Shown here piece by piece: positions 1 through 6,548 of a stretch of DNA of 10,831 nt; position 1 is the stretch's first letter; the number at the start of each line of letters is the position of its first letter. A model generated the notes under the pieces. The model did no database searches. It saw only the letters and a list, made by a program, of their open reading frames with translations, and had not been told where the DNA came from. Origin of the DNA: an uncultured Achromobacter sp. (GTDB lineage: Bacteria > Pseudomonadota > Gammaproteobacteria > Burkholderiales > Burkholderiaceae_B). Made by a program: the position numbers and the translations under genes. The DNA is taken from the NCBI GenBank assembly GCA_913775005.1, contig CAJYKY010000538.1:1-10831 (forward strand). The letters run 5' to 3'.

Positions 1-1223
1 AACCCTAACCCCGTCCCCCCCGTATCCCGATTACGCGAACTCTCCACCCGATAAAACGGTTGCAACACAGCATCCATTTCATCCTCAGGAATCCCCGGCC
101 CCCGATCCCGCACAAAGATCGACAGCACCGCCGCATCCCTTCCATCCACATGCACTTCAGCCGCGCCCGCGAACTTCACCGCGTTGTCGATCAAATTACC
201 CAATATCCGCCGCAACGCATGCGGACGCGTCGTGATCGGATCAAAGGCGTCCCCCTCGCTGGTCAAACTCACCGCCTTCCCAACATCCTGATAGTCATAA
301 ACCAAGCTTTCCAAAAACGCATGCAACGCCACACGCGCTGGCGCTTCCACCTTGCCGTGCGCACTGCGCGCGTAATCAATACCTTCACGTACCAGCCGTT
401 CCACCTCATTCAAATCCTGCGCCAGCTTGTCGCGATCCGCGGACGCGTCCATAAACTCCGTACGCAGCTTCATGCGAGTAATCGGCGTTTGCAGATCATG
501 CGAAATCGCGCCCAGAATCTGCATGCGTTCCGCCACATGCGCCGCGATACGCGCCTGCATGGCGTTAAACGCAGCGGCGGCATGGGCGACTTCAACCGGG
601 CCCTGCTCGCTAAGCAATGGACTCTTCACGTTCGGATCCAATGCTTCCGCCGCCTGCGCCAGCCGCGTCAGCGGACGCACAGCCAGCCTCACGGCCAGCC
701 ACGCGCACAGCGTCAGCAAGATGAGCTGCACGGCCAGCACCGCAAACAGCCACGGGGCGGGGCGCATCAGCGACAAATGGATGTCCAGCACAGCCGGCGT
801 GCCGTCAGACAGCTCGACGCGCGCCTGGATATGGCGCGGATCATCCGCCATGGCGCGCACCGTCACCGGCCGCTTGCCGCCCAGCGCAGCTTCGATAGCC
901 TGCGCGGCGTTCCGAGCGGCGTCCAGCTGCAACGGCTGATCGGCCTGCCCGTCGCCCAACAGATACACGCGGTTATTGCTCGACAAGCGCGGCAGCCACG
1001 CGGCGCGTTCGCCGGCGGGCAGGCGGTCAAGAATGTCCATGGCGATGGCCACGTCGCGCTCCAGGTCGCCCAGCATCATCGACTTGGTCGCGTTGTAGCG
1101 TTCGTAGACCAACGACGCAAAGGACAGGCCATACGCCAATACCAGTCCCGTCAAAAAAATCAGGAAGAGCCGCAGAACCAGCGTGCCGGGCCACCCGTAG
1201 CGGTGCGCGGGCGCGGCGTTCAC
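1..1223 (-). CDS. Sensor histidine kinase, C-terminus cut by window edge
   Basis: Membrane-bound histidine kinase that should sense a periplasmic or membrane signal and phosphorylate the response regulator encoded just upstream. I translated 407 residues from a GTG at 1223-1221. Visible parts: a short cytoplasmic N-terminus; membrane segment 1 at about residues 15-38; a periplasmic stretch of about 115 residues (40-155); membrane segment 2 at about 157-178; a HAMP-like linker; the H box ISHDLQTPITR with phospho-acceptor His242; the N box NLIDNAVKF (343-351); the G1 box DRGPGIP (373-379); and an F/G2 region FYRVESSRN...GTGLG (390-407) where the window ends. Perhaps 40-60 residues are missing. 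The GTG start overlaps the regulator's TGA by four bases (GTGA), indicating translational coupling. The periplasmic part contains no cysteine, so direct disulfide sensing there is unlikely. The signal is unknown. Kinase call very sure; specific name not possible. Confidence 0.95.
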   Translation of the reverse strand, partial: MNAAPAHRYGWPGTLVLRLFLIFLTGLVLAYGLSFASLVYERYNATKSMMLGDLERDVAIAMDILDRLPAGERAAWLPRLSSNNRVYLLGDGQADQPLQLDAARNAAQAIEAALGGKRPVTVRAMADDPRHIQARVELSDGTPAVLDIHLSLMRPAPWLFAVLAVQLILLTLCAWLAVRLAVRPLTRLAQAAEALDPNVKSPLLSEQGPVEVAHAAAAFNAMQARIAAHVAERMQILGAISHDLQTPITRMKLRTEFMDASADRDKLAQDLNEVERLVREGIDYARSAHGKVEAPARVALHAFLESLVYDYQDVGKAVSLTSEGDAFDPITTRPHALRRILGNLIDNAVKFAGAAEVHVDGRDAAVLSIFVRDRGPGIPEDEMDAVLQPFYRVESSRNRDTGGTGLG

Positions 1224-1960
1224 TGGCCGGACTCCGACACATCCACTGCTGCCGAAAACACATACCCTTCGCTGCGCACCGTCTTGATCAGCTGCGGCTC
1301 GCGCGCATCTTCGCGCAGGCGCTGGCGTAGACGGCTGACCAGCAGGTCGATGGATCGGCCGAACACGTCGGCGTCCCGGCCTTGCGTCAGGTTCAGCAAC
1401 TGATCGCGGTTCAGCACGCGCTGCGGGTGGTCCAGAAATACGCGCAGCAGCCGGTATTCCGCGCCGCTGAGCGCCACGATGGTGCCGTCGGCATCCAGCA
1501 AGTGGCGCGCGGTGGTGTCCAGCCGCCATGAGCCAAAGGCGATCTCTCGTCCCGGTTCGGTGACTTGAAAGTTAGGCGGCAGCATGCGCGTGCGCCGCAG
1601 AATCGCCTTAATGCGCGCCAGCAGTTCACGCGCCACAAAGGGTTTGACCAAATAATCGTCAGCGCCCATCTCCAGACCCAGCACGCGATCCATATCGTCG
1701 TTGCGCGCCGTCAGCATCAGGATCGGAATGCGGCGGTGCTTGCCGCTGCGCAGTTCGCGGCACAGCACCAGGCCGTCGTCGCCAGGCATCATGATGTCCA
1801 GCACGATGAGGTCCACCGACAGGCTTTCCAGCATCGACCGCATCTGCCGCCCATCGGCCGCCAGCGTGACCGTCAAGCCATTCTTCTTCAGGAAATTGCC
1901 AGCAAGTTCGCGAATTTCGCGGTCGTCGTCGACGATCATGACGTGATCAGCGTGATCCAT
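1220..1960 (-). CDS. OmpR-family response regulator
   Basis: DNA-binding response regulator of 246 residues, the usual length for the OmpR/PhoB class. The receiver domain (about 5-120) has the acidic pocket Asp11-Asp13, phospho-acceptor Asp55 in LIVLDIMMPG, Thr84 and Lys106 in DDYLVKPF. The C-terminal winged-helix domain (about 140-238) shows the usual LSGAEYRLLRVF, recognition-helix RSIDLLVSRLRQRL and wing RSEGYVF motifs. The start is the ATG at 1960-1958; an AAGG lies about nine bases upstream, a modest ribosome binding site. The gene is followed directly by its kinase (4-base overlap) and preceded, 80 bases upstream on the same strand, by a 43-codon exported-peptide gene, so the three may be one transcript. 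Regulators of this class bind direct repeats with a 10-11 bp period; such a repeat lies at 2254-2269. Target genes are not evident; I cannot assign a named ortholog. Confidence 0.96.
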   Translation of the reverse strand: MDHADHVMIVDDDREIRELAGNFLKKNGLTVTLAADGRQMRSMLESLSVDLIVLDIMMPGDDGLVLCRELRSGKHRRIPILMLTARNDDMDRVLGLEMGADDYLVKPFVARELLARIKAILRRTRMLPPNFQVTEPGREIAFGSWRLDTTARHLLDADGTIVALSGAEYRLLRVFLDHPQRVLNRDQLLNLTQGRDADVFGRSIDLLVSRLRQRLREDAREPQLIKTVRSEGYVFSAAVDVSESGQ

Positions 1961-2040
1961 CTGCGGTGGCCTTTAAGGAGGGGGGGCAACGCTTTTGCGC
2001 CGTCCAGCAAGGGTTGAAGGATTTTATCGAAGGCGCCGTG

Positions 2041-2172
2041 CTAGCGGCCCGTTGGCGGCAACGGATCGCGGCGCGGGCGCGTGGTGGCAATGAGCTGGCA
2101 CTGGAAGGGCTTGGCAGCTTCGGTGGTGAAGCCGCCGAACATCAGCAGCAGAACGGCAAGCATGCGCTTCAT
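2041..2172 (-). CDS. Small exported peptide, 43 residues, unknown function
   Basis: Translated by eye on the minus strand from an ATG at 2172-2170 to a TAG at 2043-2041. The start is supported by GGAG six bases upstream (2179-2182). The protein opens with a textbook Sec signal: MKRM, a hydrophobic core LAVLLLMFGG, then a possible cleavage site after FTTEAA (about residue 20). The predicted mature part is about 23 residues, begins KPFQCQLIATT, holds one cysteine (residue 25), and ends in a basic, proline-rich tail RPRRDPLPPTGR. I do not recognise a family. It precedes the response regulator by 80 bases in the same direction, so it may be cotranscribed with the two-component genes and could be a signal, a kinase modulator or a short envelope protein; these are guesses. 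A chance ORF is possible at this length, but the ribosome binding site and signal peptide argue against it. Confidence 0.6.
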   Translation of the reverse strand: MKRMLAVLLLMFGGFTTEAAKPFQCQLIATTRPRRDPLPPTGR

Positions 2173-2208
2173 GACAGTCTCCGGAAAAAGGGGCATTGAA
2201 TAACGGGT

Positions 2209-2222
2209 ACGCCTCAGGGCGT
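2209..2222 (-). other. Short hairpin in the presumed leader of the two-component operon
   Basis: Perfect inverted repeat ACGCC / GGCGT with a four-base loop, at 2209-2213 and 2218-2222. If transcription begins near 2222 as the possible -10 suggests, the hairpin would be the extreme 5' end of the mRNA, where such structures often protect transcripts from decay. There is no T-run after it, so it is not an intrinsic terminator. Five GC-rich pairs can occur by chance. Confidence 0.25.
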
Positions 2223-2228
2223 GACCGG

Positions 2229-2234
2229 GTTATA
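2229..2234 (-). promoter_or_regulatory. Possible -10 element for the small-peptide/two-component operon
   Basis: On the minus strand this reads TATAAC, close to the sigma-70 consensus TATAAT. It would start transcription near 2222, about 50 bases before the small-peptide start codon. No good -35 box stands at the expected distance, which would fit a promoter needing an activator; the direct repeat at 2254-2269 sits where an activator would bind. Single-hexamer evidence in GC-rich DNA, so weak. Confidence 0.3.
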
Positions 2235-2253
2235 GCGCCGGCCGCCGCGCGAA

Positions 2254-2269
2254 GTGTGTCGTAGTGTGT
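2254..2269. promoter_or_regulatory. Direct repeat GTGTGT-N4-GTGTGT, possible response-regulator site
   Basis: The plus strand has GTGTGT at 2254-2259 and again at 2264-2269, exactly 10 bases apart (one helical turn). OmpR/PhoB-class regulators bind head-to-tail as dimers on direct repeats of 10-11 bp. The repeat's centre is about 40 bp upstream of the start site predicted from the -10 at 2229-2234, a common position for activator sites overlapping -35. It lies between the divergent two-component and thiol-redox units and could serve either. The repeats are seen; the function is inference. Confidence 0.35.
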
Positions 2270-2384
2270 ACGCCGCCCTGGCCGATACACGACCGGGGAA
2301 AACAGCGCTTGGCCGGCACATCCCGGATACGTGGCGCGGGTGCAATGGGCTCACTTCTTCAACGCCCTGTTTCCGAGACCCGCC

Positions 2385-3110
2385 ATGGACCTGATCACCA
2401 CCCCCATCGCCTTGCTTGCCGGCATGTTGACCATTGCATCGCCCTGCGTGCTGCCCCTGTTGCCCGTGCTGCTGGGCACCGCGCTGGAACGCCCCGACCG
2501 GTGGCGTCCCGTGTTTGTCGTAGCGGGTTTCGTCCTGGCGTTTGCCGGCCTGGGCATCGCGCTGAGTGTGCTGTCGAACCTGAACGCGTCCGTTCATGAC
2601 GCAGTGCGGCACGCCTCGATTGCGCTGTTGGCGCTGTTCGGCCTGGTGCGCATCTGGCCGCAGCCTTACGACTGGCTGATCGCCCGCATCGGCGGGCCGT
2701 TGCAGCAGTTGGCATTTCGCATGAGCGGCGGGGGCGGCGGGGACCGTGCAGATAACCACCGCAGCGCGAACTCGGGCCATGCCAGCGGCTTCATGCTGGG
2801 CCTGTCCCTGGGCGCCGTGTGGACGCCCTGCGCCGGCCCGGTGCTGGCATCCATCTTGGTCCTGGCCGCCAAGGCGCAGAACCTGACGCAGTCCAGCACC
2901 TTGCTGCTGGTGTTCGCCATCGGCGCGGGCATTCCCATGCTGGCCATCGCCTACGGCGGCCAGGCGATTGCGCAGCGGGTGCGCGGCTGGTCGCGTTACA
3001 CGCAGCGCTTGCAGCAAGGCTTTGGCGTGCTGCTGGTGCTGACCGCCGCTGCCATCTATTTCCAGTACGACATCCTGGCCTATGCCTGGATCAGCGGCCT
3101 GTTCGCGTGA
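2385..3110 (+). CDS. CcdA/DsbD-type membrane thiol-disulfide transporter
   Basis: Inner-membrane protein that carries reducing power from cytoplasmic thioredoxin to periplasmic thiol-redox partners. It has 241 residues from the ATG at 2385, matching the compact CcdA family. The two catalytic cysteines lie in the hallmark motifs SPCVLPLLP (Cys21, membrane segment 1) and TPCAGPVLAS (Cys149, after the central loop), arranged as a symmetric duplicated bundle; about six membrane segments can be drawn. The central loop (113-134) is glycine- and histidine-rich. An upstream in-frame GTG at 2331 would add 18 residues, but family members begin about where ATG 2385 does, with the first cysteine near residue 20; neither start has a strong ribosome binding site. 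An exported thioredoxin follows 69 bases downstream and is the obvious partner. Cytochrome c maturation, disulfide repair or peroxide defence are all possible roles. Confidence 0.92.
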   Translation: MDLITTPIALLAGMLTIASPCVLPLLPVLLGTALERPDRWRPVFVVAGFVLAFAGLGIALSVLSNLNASVHDAVRHASIALLALFGLVRIWPQPYDWLIARIGGPLQQLAFRMSGGGGGDRADNHRSANSGHASGFMLGLSLGAVWTPCAGPVLASILVLAAKAQNLTQSSTLLLVFAIGAGIPMLAIAYGGQAIAQRVRGWSRYTQRLQQGFGVLLVLTAAAIYFQYDILAYAWISGLFA

Positions 3111-3166
3111 TCGTCCTGGCTACGCAGTATTCATCCAGCATCCATGTCCCAGCATTACCCACCCAC

Positions 3167-3172
3167 AAGGAG
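3167..3172 (+). promoter_or_regulatory. Ribosome binding site fixing the start of the exported thioredoxin
   Basis: AAGGAG, seven bases before the ATG at 3180. It decides against the longer in-frame start at 3144, which would put 12 extra residues (MSQHYPPTRSSI) ahead of a proper signal peptide. Confidence 0.85.
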
Positions 3173-3179
3173 TTCCATC

Positions 3180-3740
3180 ATGTTTGCATCCTTCAAGAAA
3201 TTCGCCGTAGCCGCGTTGCTCGCCACGAGCGTGGCCGGTGCACTGGCGGTGTCCCTGGGGCCGACTCTGTCCCGCGCGGCATCGACCGGCCCGACCTCCC
3301 CAGCCGCCGCACCGGAGTTCACCGGCATCGACAACTGGCTCAACAGCGACCCGCTCACCCTGGCGCAGCTGCGTGGCAAGGTCGTGTTGGTGGATTTCTG
3401 GACCTACACCTGCATCAACTGCGTGCGCACGCTGCCGTACGTGACCAGCTGGTATCAGAAGTACAAGGACCAAGGCCTGGAAGTTGTTGGCGTGCACACG
3501 CCGGAGTTTCCGTTTGAGCGGTCGACCCCCAACGTGCAAAAGGCCATCGAACGCTTCGGCATTACCTACCCCGTGGCGCAGGACAACCGCTACGCCACCT
3601 GGGAGGCGTATCGCAACCAGTACTGGCCGGCGTTCTACCTGATCGACAAGCAGGGCCGCATCGTCTACCGCCATTTTGGCGAGGGCCAGTACGCCGAGAC
3701 GGAAGCGCAGATCCAGCGGATGCTGGCGCAACGCGGCTAA
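3180..3740 (+). CDS. Exported TlpA-like thioredoxin (CINC active site)
   Basis: Periplasmic thiol-disulfide oxidoreductase of 186 residues. The N-terminus MFASFKKFAVAALLATS is a Sec signal or N-terminal anchor ending near residue 34; a short linker of Ala, Pro, Thr and Ser follows. The thioredoxin domain (about 45-186) starts with LAQLRGKVVLVDFWTYTCINC, where Cys78-Ile-Asn-Cys81 is the redox pair, continues with the redoxin-type VVGVHTPEFPFE, and has the cis-proline Pro150 in YWPAFYLID. The WTYTCINC signature is the one seen in the extracytoplasmic thioredoxin domain of mycobacterial DipZ, which is fused to a CcdA-like membrane part; here the two halves are separate neighbouring genes. The CcdA-type protein upstream should keep the pair reduced. 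The C-terminal carbohydrate-binding-like domain of mycobacterial DipZ is absent. Substrate unknown. Family call sure; exact partner inferred from neighbourhood. Confidence 0.92.
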   Translation: MFASFKKFAVAALLATSVAGALAVSLGPTLSRAASTGPTSPAAAPEFTGIDNWLNSDPLTLAQLRGKVVLVDFWTYTCINCVRTLPYVTSWYQKYKDQGLEVVGVHTPEFPFERSTPNVQKAIERFGITYPVAQDNRYATWEAYRNQYWPAFYLIDKQGRIVYRHFGEGQYAETEAQIQRMLAQRG

Positions 3741-3763
3741 GCCATGCGCGCCCGCAAATCAGA

Positions 3764-3781
3764 TATGCGATCCAGCGCATA
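3764..3781. promoter_or_regulatory. Perfect dyad TATGCG-N6-CGCATA before the six-gene operon
   Basis: Six-base arms (3764-3769 and 3776-3781) match perfectly around a six-base spacer. The dyad is the most regular element in the 102-base gap between the exported thioredoxin gene and the first Bug receptor, about 62 bases upstream of that start codon. Its inner arms (ATGCG/CGCAT) give a T-N12-A arrangement, close to the LysR-type T-N11-A rule, and a weak -10-like TACGAT follows at 3803-3808. It has no T-run, so a terminator is unlikely. An operator is the best reading; which regulator uses it is unknown. Confidence 0.4.
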
Positions 3782-3842
3782 GCGCCGCCCCGGCGCCCCG
3801 CATACGATGCTTCAAACACAAGAACCAAGGTTTGGAGACAGC

Positions 3843-4814
3843 ATGAAGATCGTAAGCGCGCTGACGCTGGTCAGCCTGGGCTTTGCAGCCATGGCGCCGG
3901 CACACGCCGGCCCCTACCCGGATCATCCCGTCAGGTTGATCGTGCCCTTTCCCGCCGGGGGCGCCACGGACCTGATGGCGCGCGCGCTGGCGCAAGGCCT
4001 GGGCGAAAAGCTTGGCCAGTCCGTTGTGGTGGAAAACAAGGGCGGTGCGGGGGGCGCGATTGGCGCCGAGGCCGTGGCCAGCGCTGCGCCCGATGGCTAC
4101 ACGCTGCTGTATTCGACGATGGGCGTGCTGACGATCAACCCGTCGCTGTACGCCAAGTTGCGCTATGACCCGCAAAAGAGCTTCGCGCCAATCTCGCTGA
4201 CCAATCTGACCTCGAACCTGCTGGTCGTGAATCCGGAATTAAAGGTCAATTCCGTGGCGGAGCTGGCCGAGCTGGCCCGCAAGCGGCCGGGCGAACTGAC
4301 GTTCAGTTCTTCAGGCAACGGCACCACCAGTCATCTGGCGGGCGAGATGTTTAAGTCGACGGCCGGCGTGGATATCCGGCACATTCCGTACAAGGGAACG
4401 TCGGGCGCCATCAACGATTTTCTGGCGGGGCGCATTTCGATGATGATCGACACCTCGTCCAATTTCATCGAACAGGTCAAGCAGGGCAAGGTGCACGCGC
4501 TGGGCGTCACCAGCCGCCAGCGGCTGGCAGCGTTGCCGGATGTGCCGTCGATATCGGAGTCGCCGGGTTTTGCCTCGTACGAAGTCAGCTTGTGGTCAGG
4601 CGTCTTGGCGCCGGCCGGGACGCCCCGGCCCGTGATCGACAAGCTGAATGCCGACATCAAGACGGTGATGACATCGCCGCAGATGGTCGAGCGCATGGCC
4701 GCCTACGGCATCCAGACCACGCACAGCACGCCCGAAGCCTTCGCCGCGCAGATCCAGACCGATACCGCGAAGTGGGCGCAGGTGATCAAGGCGTCTGGTG
4801 CGCGGGCGGATTGA
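3843..4814 (+). CDS. Bug-family periplasmic solute-binding receptor (first of three)
   Basis: Extracytoplasmic solute receptor of the Bug (TctC) family, which binds small carboxylated compounds in the periplasm and delivers them to TctA/TctB membrane partners. Length 323 residues, normal for the family. The start at ATG 3843 follows GGAG by five bases and begins a clear signal peptide, MKIVSALTLVSLGFAA..., cleaved after AHA (about residue 22). The longer frame from 3807 lacks support. Family marks in order: YPDHPVRLIVPFPAGGATD, where the GG and Asp belong to the ligand loop; GQSVVVENKGGAGG; PDGYTLL; RHIPYKGTSGAINDFLAG; PDVPSISE; and GVLAPAGTPRPVIDKLN. First gene of a six-gene co-oriented block; the second Bug gene begins 43 bases later. 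No TctA/TctB gene is in the window, so it is an orphan receptor here. Ligand not predictable. Confidence 0.95.
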   Translation: MKIVSALTLVSLGFAAMAPAHAGPYPDHPVRLIVPFPAGGATDLMARALAQGLGEKLGQSVVVENKGGAGGAIGAEAVASAAPDGYTLLYSTMGVLTINPSLYAKLRYDPQKSFAPISLTNLTSNLLVVNPELKVNSVAELAELARKRPGELTFSSSGNGTTSHLAGEMFKSTAGVDIRHIPYKGTSGAINDFLAGRISMMIDTSSNFIEQVKQGKVHALGVTSRQRLAALPDVPSISESPGFASYEVSLWSGVLAPAGTPRPVIDKLNADIKTVMTSPQMVERMAAYGIQTTHSTPEAFAAQIQTDTAKWAQVIKASGARAD

Positions 4815-4857
4815 TGGGTAGCGCGCGTGGCGGATTTCGCTTTCGACTGGAGTGTCC

Positions 4858-5832
4858 ATGACATCGATGATTCGATCCCTGTTGCTGGCTGCGGCGGTGA
4901 TGACGGCACTGGCGCCGCCGGCCCAAGCCCAGGGCAGCTACCCAGATCGCGCCCTGACCTTGATCAATCCCTACGCCGCCGGCGGCCCGGCTGATGTCGT
5001 CGCGCGCAGCCTCGCCCGCGCGCTGGAAAAGCGGCTGGGCCAGCCCGTGGTGGTGGAAAACAAACCCGGGGGCGGCGCGTCCATCGGCACGGGCTTCGTG
5101 GCGCGCGCCAAGCCGGACGGCTACACCTTGCTGTTGGGCACCTCCGCTGGCCACGTCGTCACGCCCCTGATGCAAAAGACGGCCTATGACGGCGTGAACG
5201 GCTTTGCCTTCTGTTCCGTGGTGGCGGTGCAGCCCATCATGCTGGTGGTGAACCCCTCGCGCGGCATCGACACGGTGGCCGCGCTGGTGCAGCGCGCCAA
5301 GGCGGAACCGGGCAAGCTCAGCTACGGGTCGGCAGGCGTAGGCGGCGCCACGCATCTGGGCGCCGAATTATTCCAGCAAGTGACAGAGGTGCAGCTGAAC
5401 CACATTCCCTATGCCGGGGCGTCGCCCGCGATCAATGACGTAGTAGGCGGCCAGATTGACCTGGCCATGTTGAACTTGTCCGCCAGCCTGCCCTTCATCC
5501 GGCAGGGGCGCTTGAAGGCGTTGGCGTATGCGGCCGACAAGCGTTCGCCGCTGTTGCCCGACGTGCCGACGCTGGACGAGGCCGGCATCCACGGCGCGCA
5601 AGCGGCCACGTGGTACAGCCTGGCCGCGCCTGCCGGCACGCCGCCCGACATCGTGCAGCGGCTGAGCCAGACGGTGCAAGCCGTCAATAGCGACCCCGAC
5701 TACCGGCGCGTCATGCAAGAGCAGGCCATTGAACTGATGGCCTTGTCGCCCGCGGACGCCGACGCCTATGTGCGGCGCGATCAGGCCGATATGCGGCGCC
5801 AGCTTGGCGCGCTGGGGCTGCTGGCAAAATGA
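4858..5832 (+). CDS. Bug-family periplasmic solute-binding receptor (second)
   Basis: Second Bug/TctC-type receptor, 324 residues. A GTG at 4852 is also in frame, but GGAG at 4849-4852 would overlap it, whereas it stands five bases before ATG 4858, so 4858 is chosen. The signal peptide MTSMIRSLLLAAAVMTALAP ends after PAQA (about residue 24). Family marks: YPDRALTLINPYAAGGPAD, GQPVVVENKPGGGASIG, PDGYTLLLGTS, NHIPYAGASPAINDVVGG, PDVPTLDEAG and APAGTPPDIVQRLS. It differs clearly from its neighbour, for example INPYAAGGPAD against IVPFPAGGATD in the ligand loop, so the pair probably binds different or graded ligands and is not a fresh duplication. Where relatives read FAPIS it reads FAFCS, giving the mature protein a single cysteine. 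The flavin-reductase-like gene follows after 28 bases. Confidence 0.95.
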   Translation: MTSMIRSLLLAAAVMTALAPPAQAQGSYPDRALTLINPYAAGGPADVVARSLARALEKRLGQPVVVENKPGGGASIGTGFVARAKPDGYTLLLGTSAGHVVTPLMQKTAYDGVNGFAFCSVVAVQPIMLVVNPSRGIDTVAALVQRAKAEPGKLSYGSAGVGGATHLGAELFQQVTEVQLNHIPYAGASPAINDVVGGQIDLAMLNLSASLPFIRQGRLKALAYAADKRSPLLPDVPTLDEAGIHGAQAATWYSLAAPAGTPPDIVQRLSQTVQAVNSDPDYRRVMQEQAIELMALSPADADAYVRRDQADMRRQLGALGLLAK

Positions 5833-5860
5833 CTTTCACCCTGCGTTCCACAAGGCGGCC

Positions 5861-6505
5861 ATGAACTTCGATTTCAGCCAGCTGGCATCTGCGGATGCGT
5901 TCAAACTGTTGTCCAGCGTGGTCGTGCCGCGCCCAATCGCCTGGGTAGTCAGCCAATCAGCAGCGGGCGAGCTGAACGCCGCGCCGTTTTCTTTCTTCAA
6001 TGTGGTCAGCAGCGATCCGCCCATCGTGGCGTTGGGCATCGGGCCACGCGGCGGTCAGCTCAAGGACACCTCGCGCAATATCCTGGCCACGCGCGAGTTC
6101 GTGATCAACCTGGTGTCCGCCGATCTCGCCGAACAGATGAACCACACCAGCCTGGATTACGAGGCCGGCATCAACGAATTGGCGCGCGCCGGTCTGGCGA
6201 CCGCAGCGTCGCAGATCGTGGCGCCGCCGCGCATCGCGCAAAGCCCGGCAGCGCTGGAATGCAAGGTGTGGCAAGTGGTGGAGGCCGCGCCGCAACGCGT
6301 GATTGTGCTGGCGCGCGTGGTGGGCATGTATTTGCGCGATGATGCGCTGTTGAACCGTGAGCGGTTCTATGTGGACACGCCGGGCTTGCGCCTGCTGGGC
6401 CGCATGCATGGTGCGGGGTGGTACGCGCATACGTCGGACTTGTTCCAGATGCGCACGCCGGATGCGGCGAATGACCCCGCGGTGCGTCCCGCACAGGGGC
6501 ATTGA
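5861..6505 (+). CDS. Flavin reductase-like FMN-binding protein
   Basis: Protein of 214 residues with the flavin-reductase-like split-barrel domain (DIM6/NTAB type), which binds FMN and typically supplies reduced flavin to an oxygenase or acts as a flavoprotein itself. Marks: LLSSVVVPRPIAWVVSQ (about 16-32), the core NAAPFSFFNVVSSDPPIVALG (about 43-63), KDTSRNILATREFVINLV (about 70-87), and RLLGRMHGAGWYAHTSDLFQM near the end, as in many family members. ATG 5861 is chosen because AAGG lies a few bases upstream and it starts where the domain starts; an in-frame start at 5768 would overlap the preceding gene by 65 bases and add 31 uncharacteristic residues. No oxygenase partner is encoded in the block, so it may serve one elsewhere or act alone. 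Domain call strong; substrate unknown. Confidence 0.9.
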   Translation: MNFDFSQLASADAFKLLSSVVVPRPIAWVVSQSAAGELNAAPFSFFNVVSSDPPIVALGIGPRGGQLKDTSRNILATREFVINLVSADLAEQMNHTSLDYEAGINELARAGLATAASQIVAPPRIAQSPAALECKVWQVVEAAPQRVIVLARVVGMYLRDDALLNRERFYVDTPGLRLLGRMHGAGWYAHTSDLFQMRTPDAANDPAVRPAQGH

Positions 6506-6548
6506 TGCCGCCAACAATATTGACGATGAACGAATCGGGAGCTTATCG

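Larger units (their letters stand above)
1961..2384. other. Divergent control region between two-component and thiol-redox units
   Basis: This 424-base gap between the response regulator and the CcdA-type gene holds the small exported-peptide gene (2041-2172, minus), a possible minus-strand -10 (2229-2234), the GTGTGT direct repeat (2254-2269) and a small leader hairpin (2209-2222). Between 2270 and 2384 there must be signals for the plus-strand redox genes, but I see no convincing -35/-10 pair there. No transposon ends or tRNA fragments are present. Confidence 0.6.

Noticed and set aside
60..1403. 447-codon open frame on the plus strand
   Set aside because: It lies opposite the histidine kinase and part of the regulator, whose translations carry all the family motifs; this frame is rich in Arg, His and Gln with no recognisable domain, as expected of an antisense frame in GC-rich DNA.
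2024..2290. 88-codon minus-strand frame overlapping the small exported-peptide gene
   Set aside because: No ribosome binding site and a composition typical of a shadow frame; the 43-codon frame in the same DNA has both a good site and a signal peptide.
2331..2384. GTG-initiated N-terminal extension of the CcdA-type protein
   Set aside because: Relatives begin about 20 residues before the first catalytic cysteine, which matches ATG 2385; the extra 18 residues are not membrane-like. Not fully excluded, as ATG 2385 has only a weak ribosome binding site.
3764..3781. Dyad read as a terminator for the exported thioredoxin gene
   Set aside because: The stem is only six pairs, the spacer six bases, and no T-run follows on either strand; an operator fits better.
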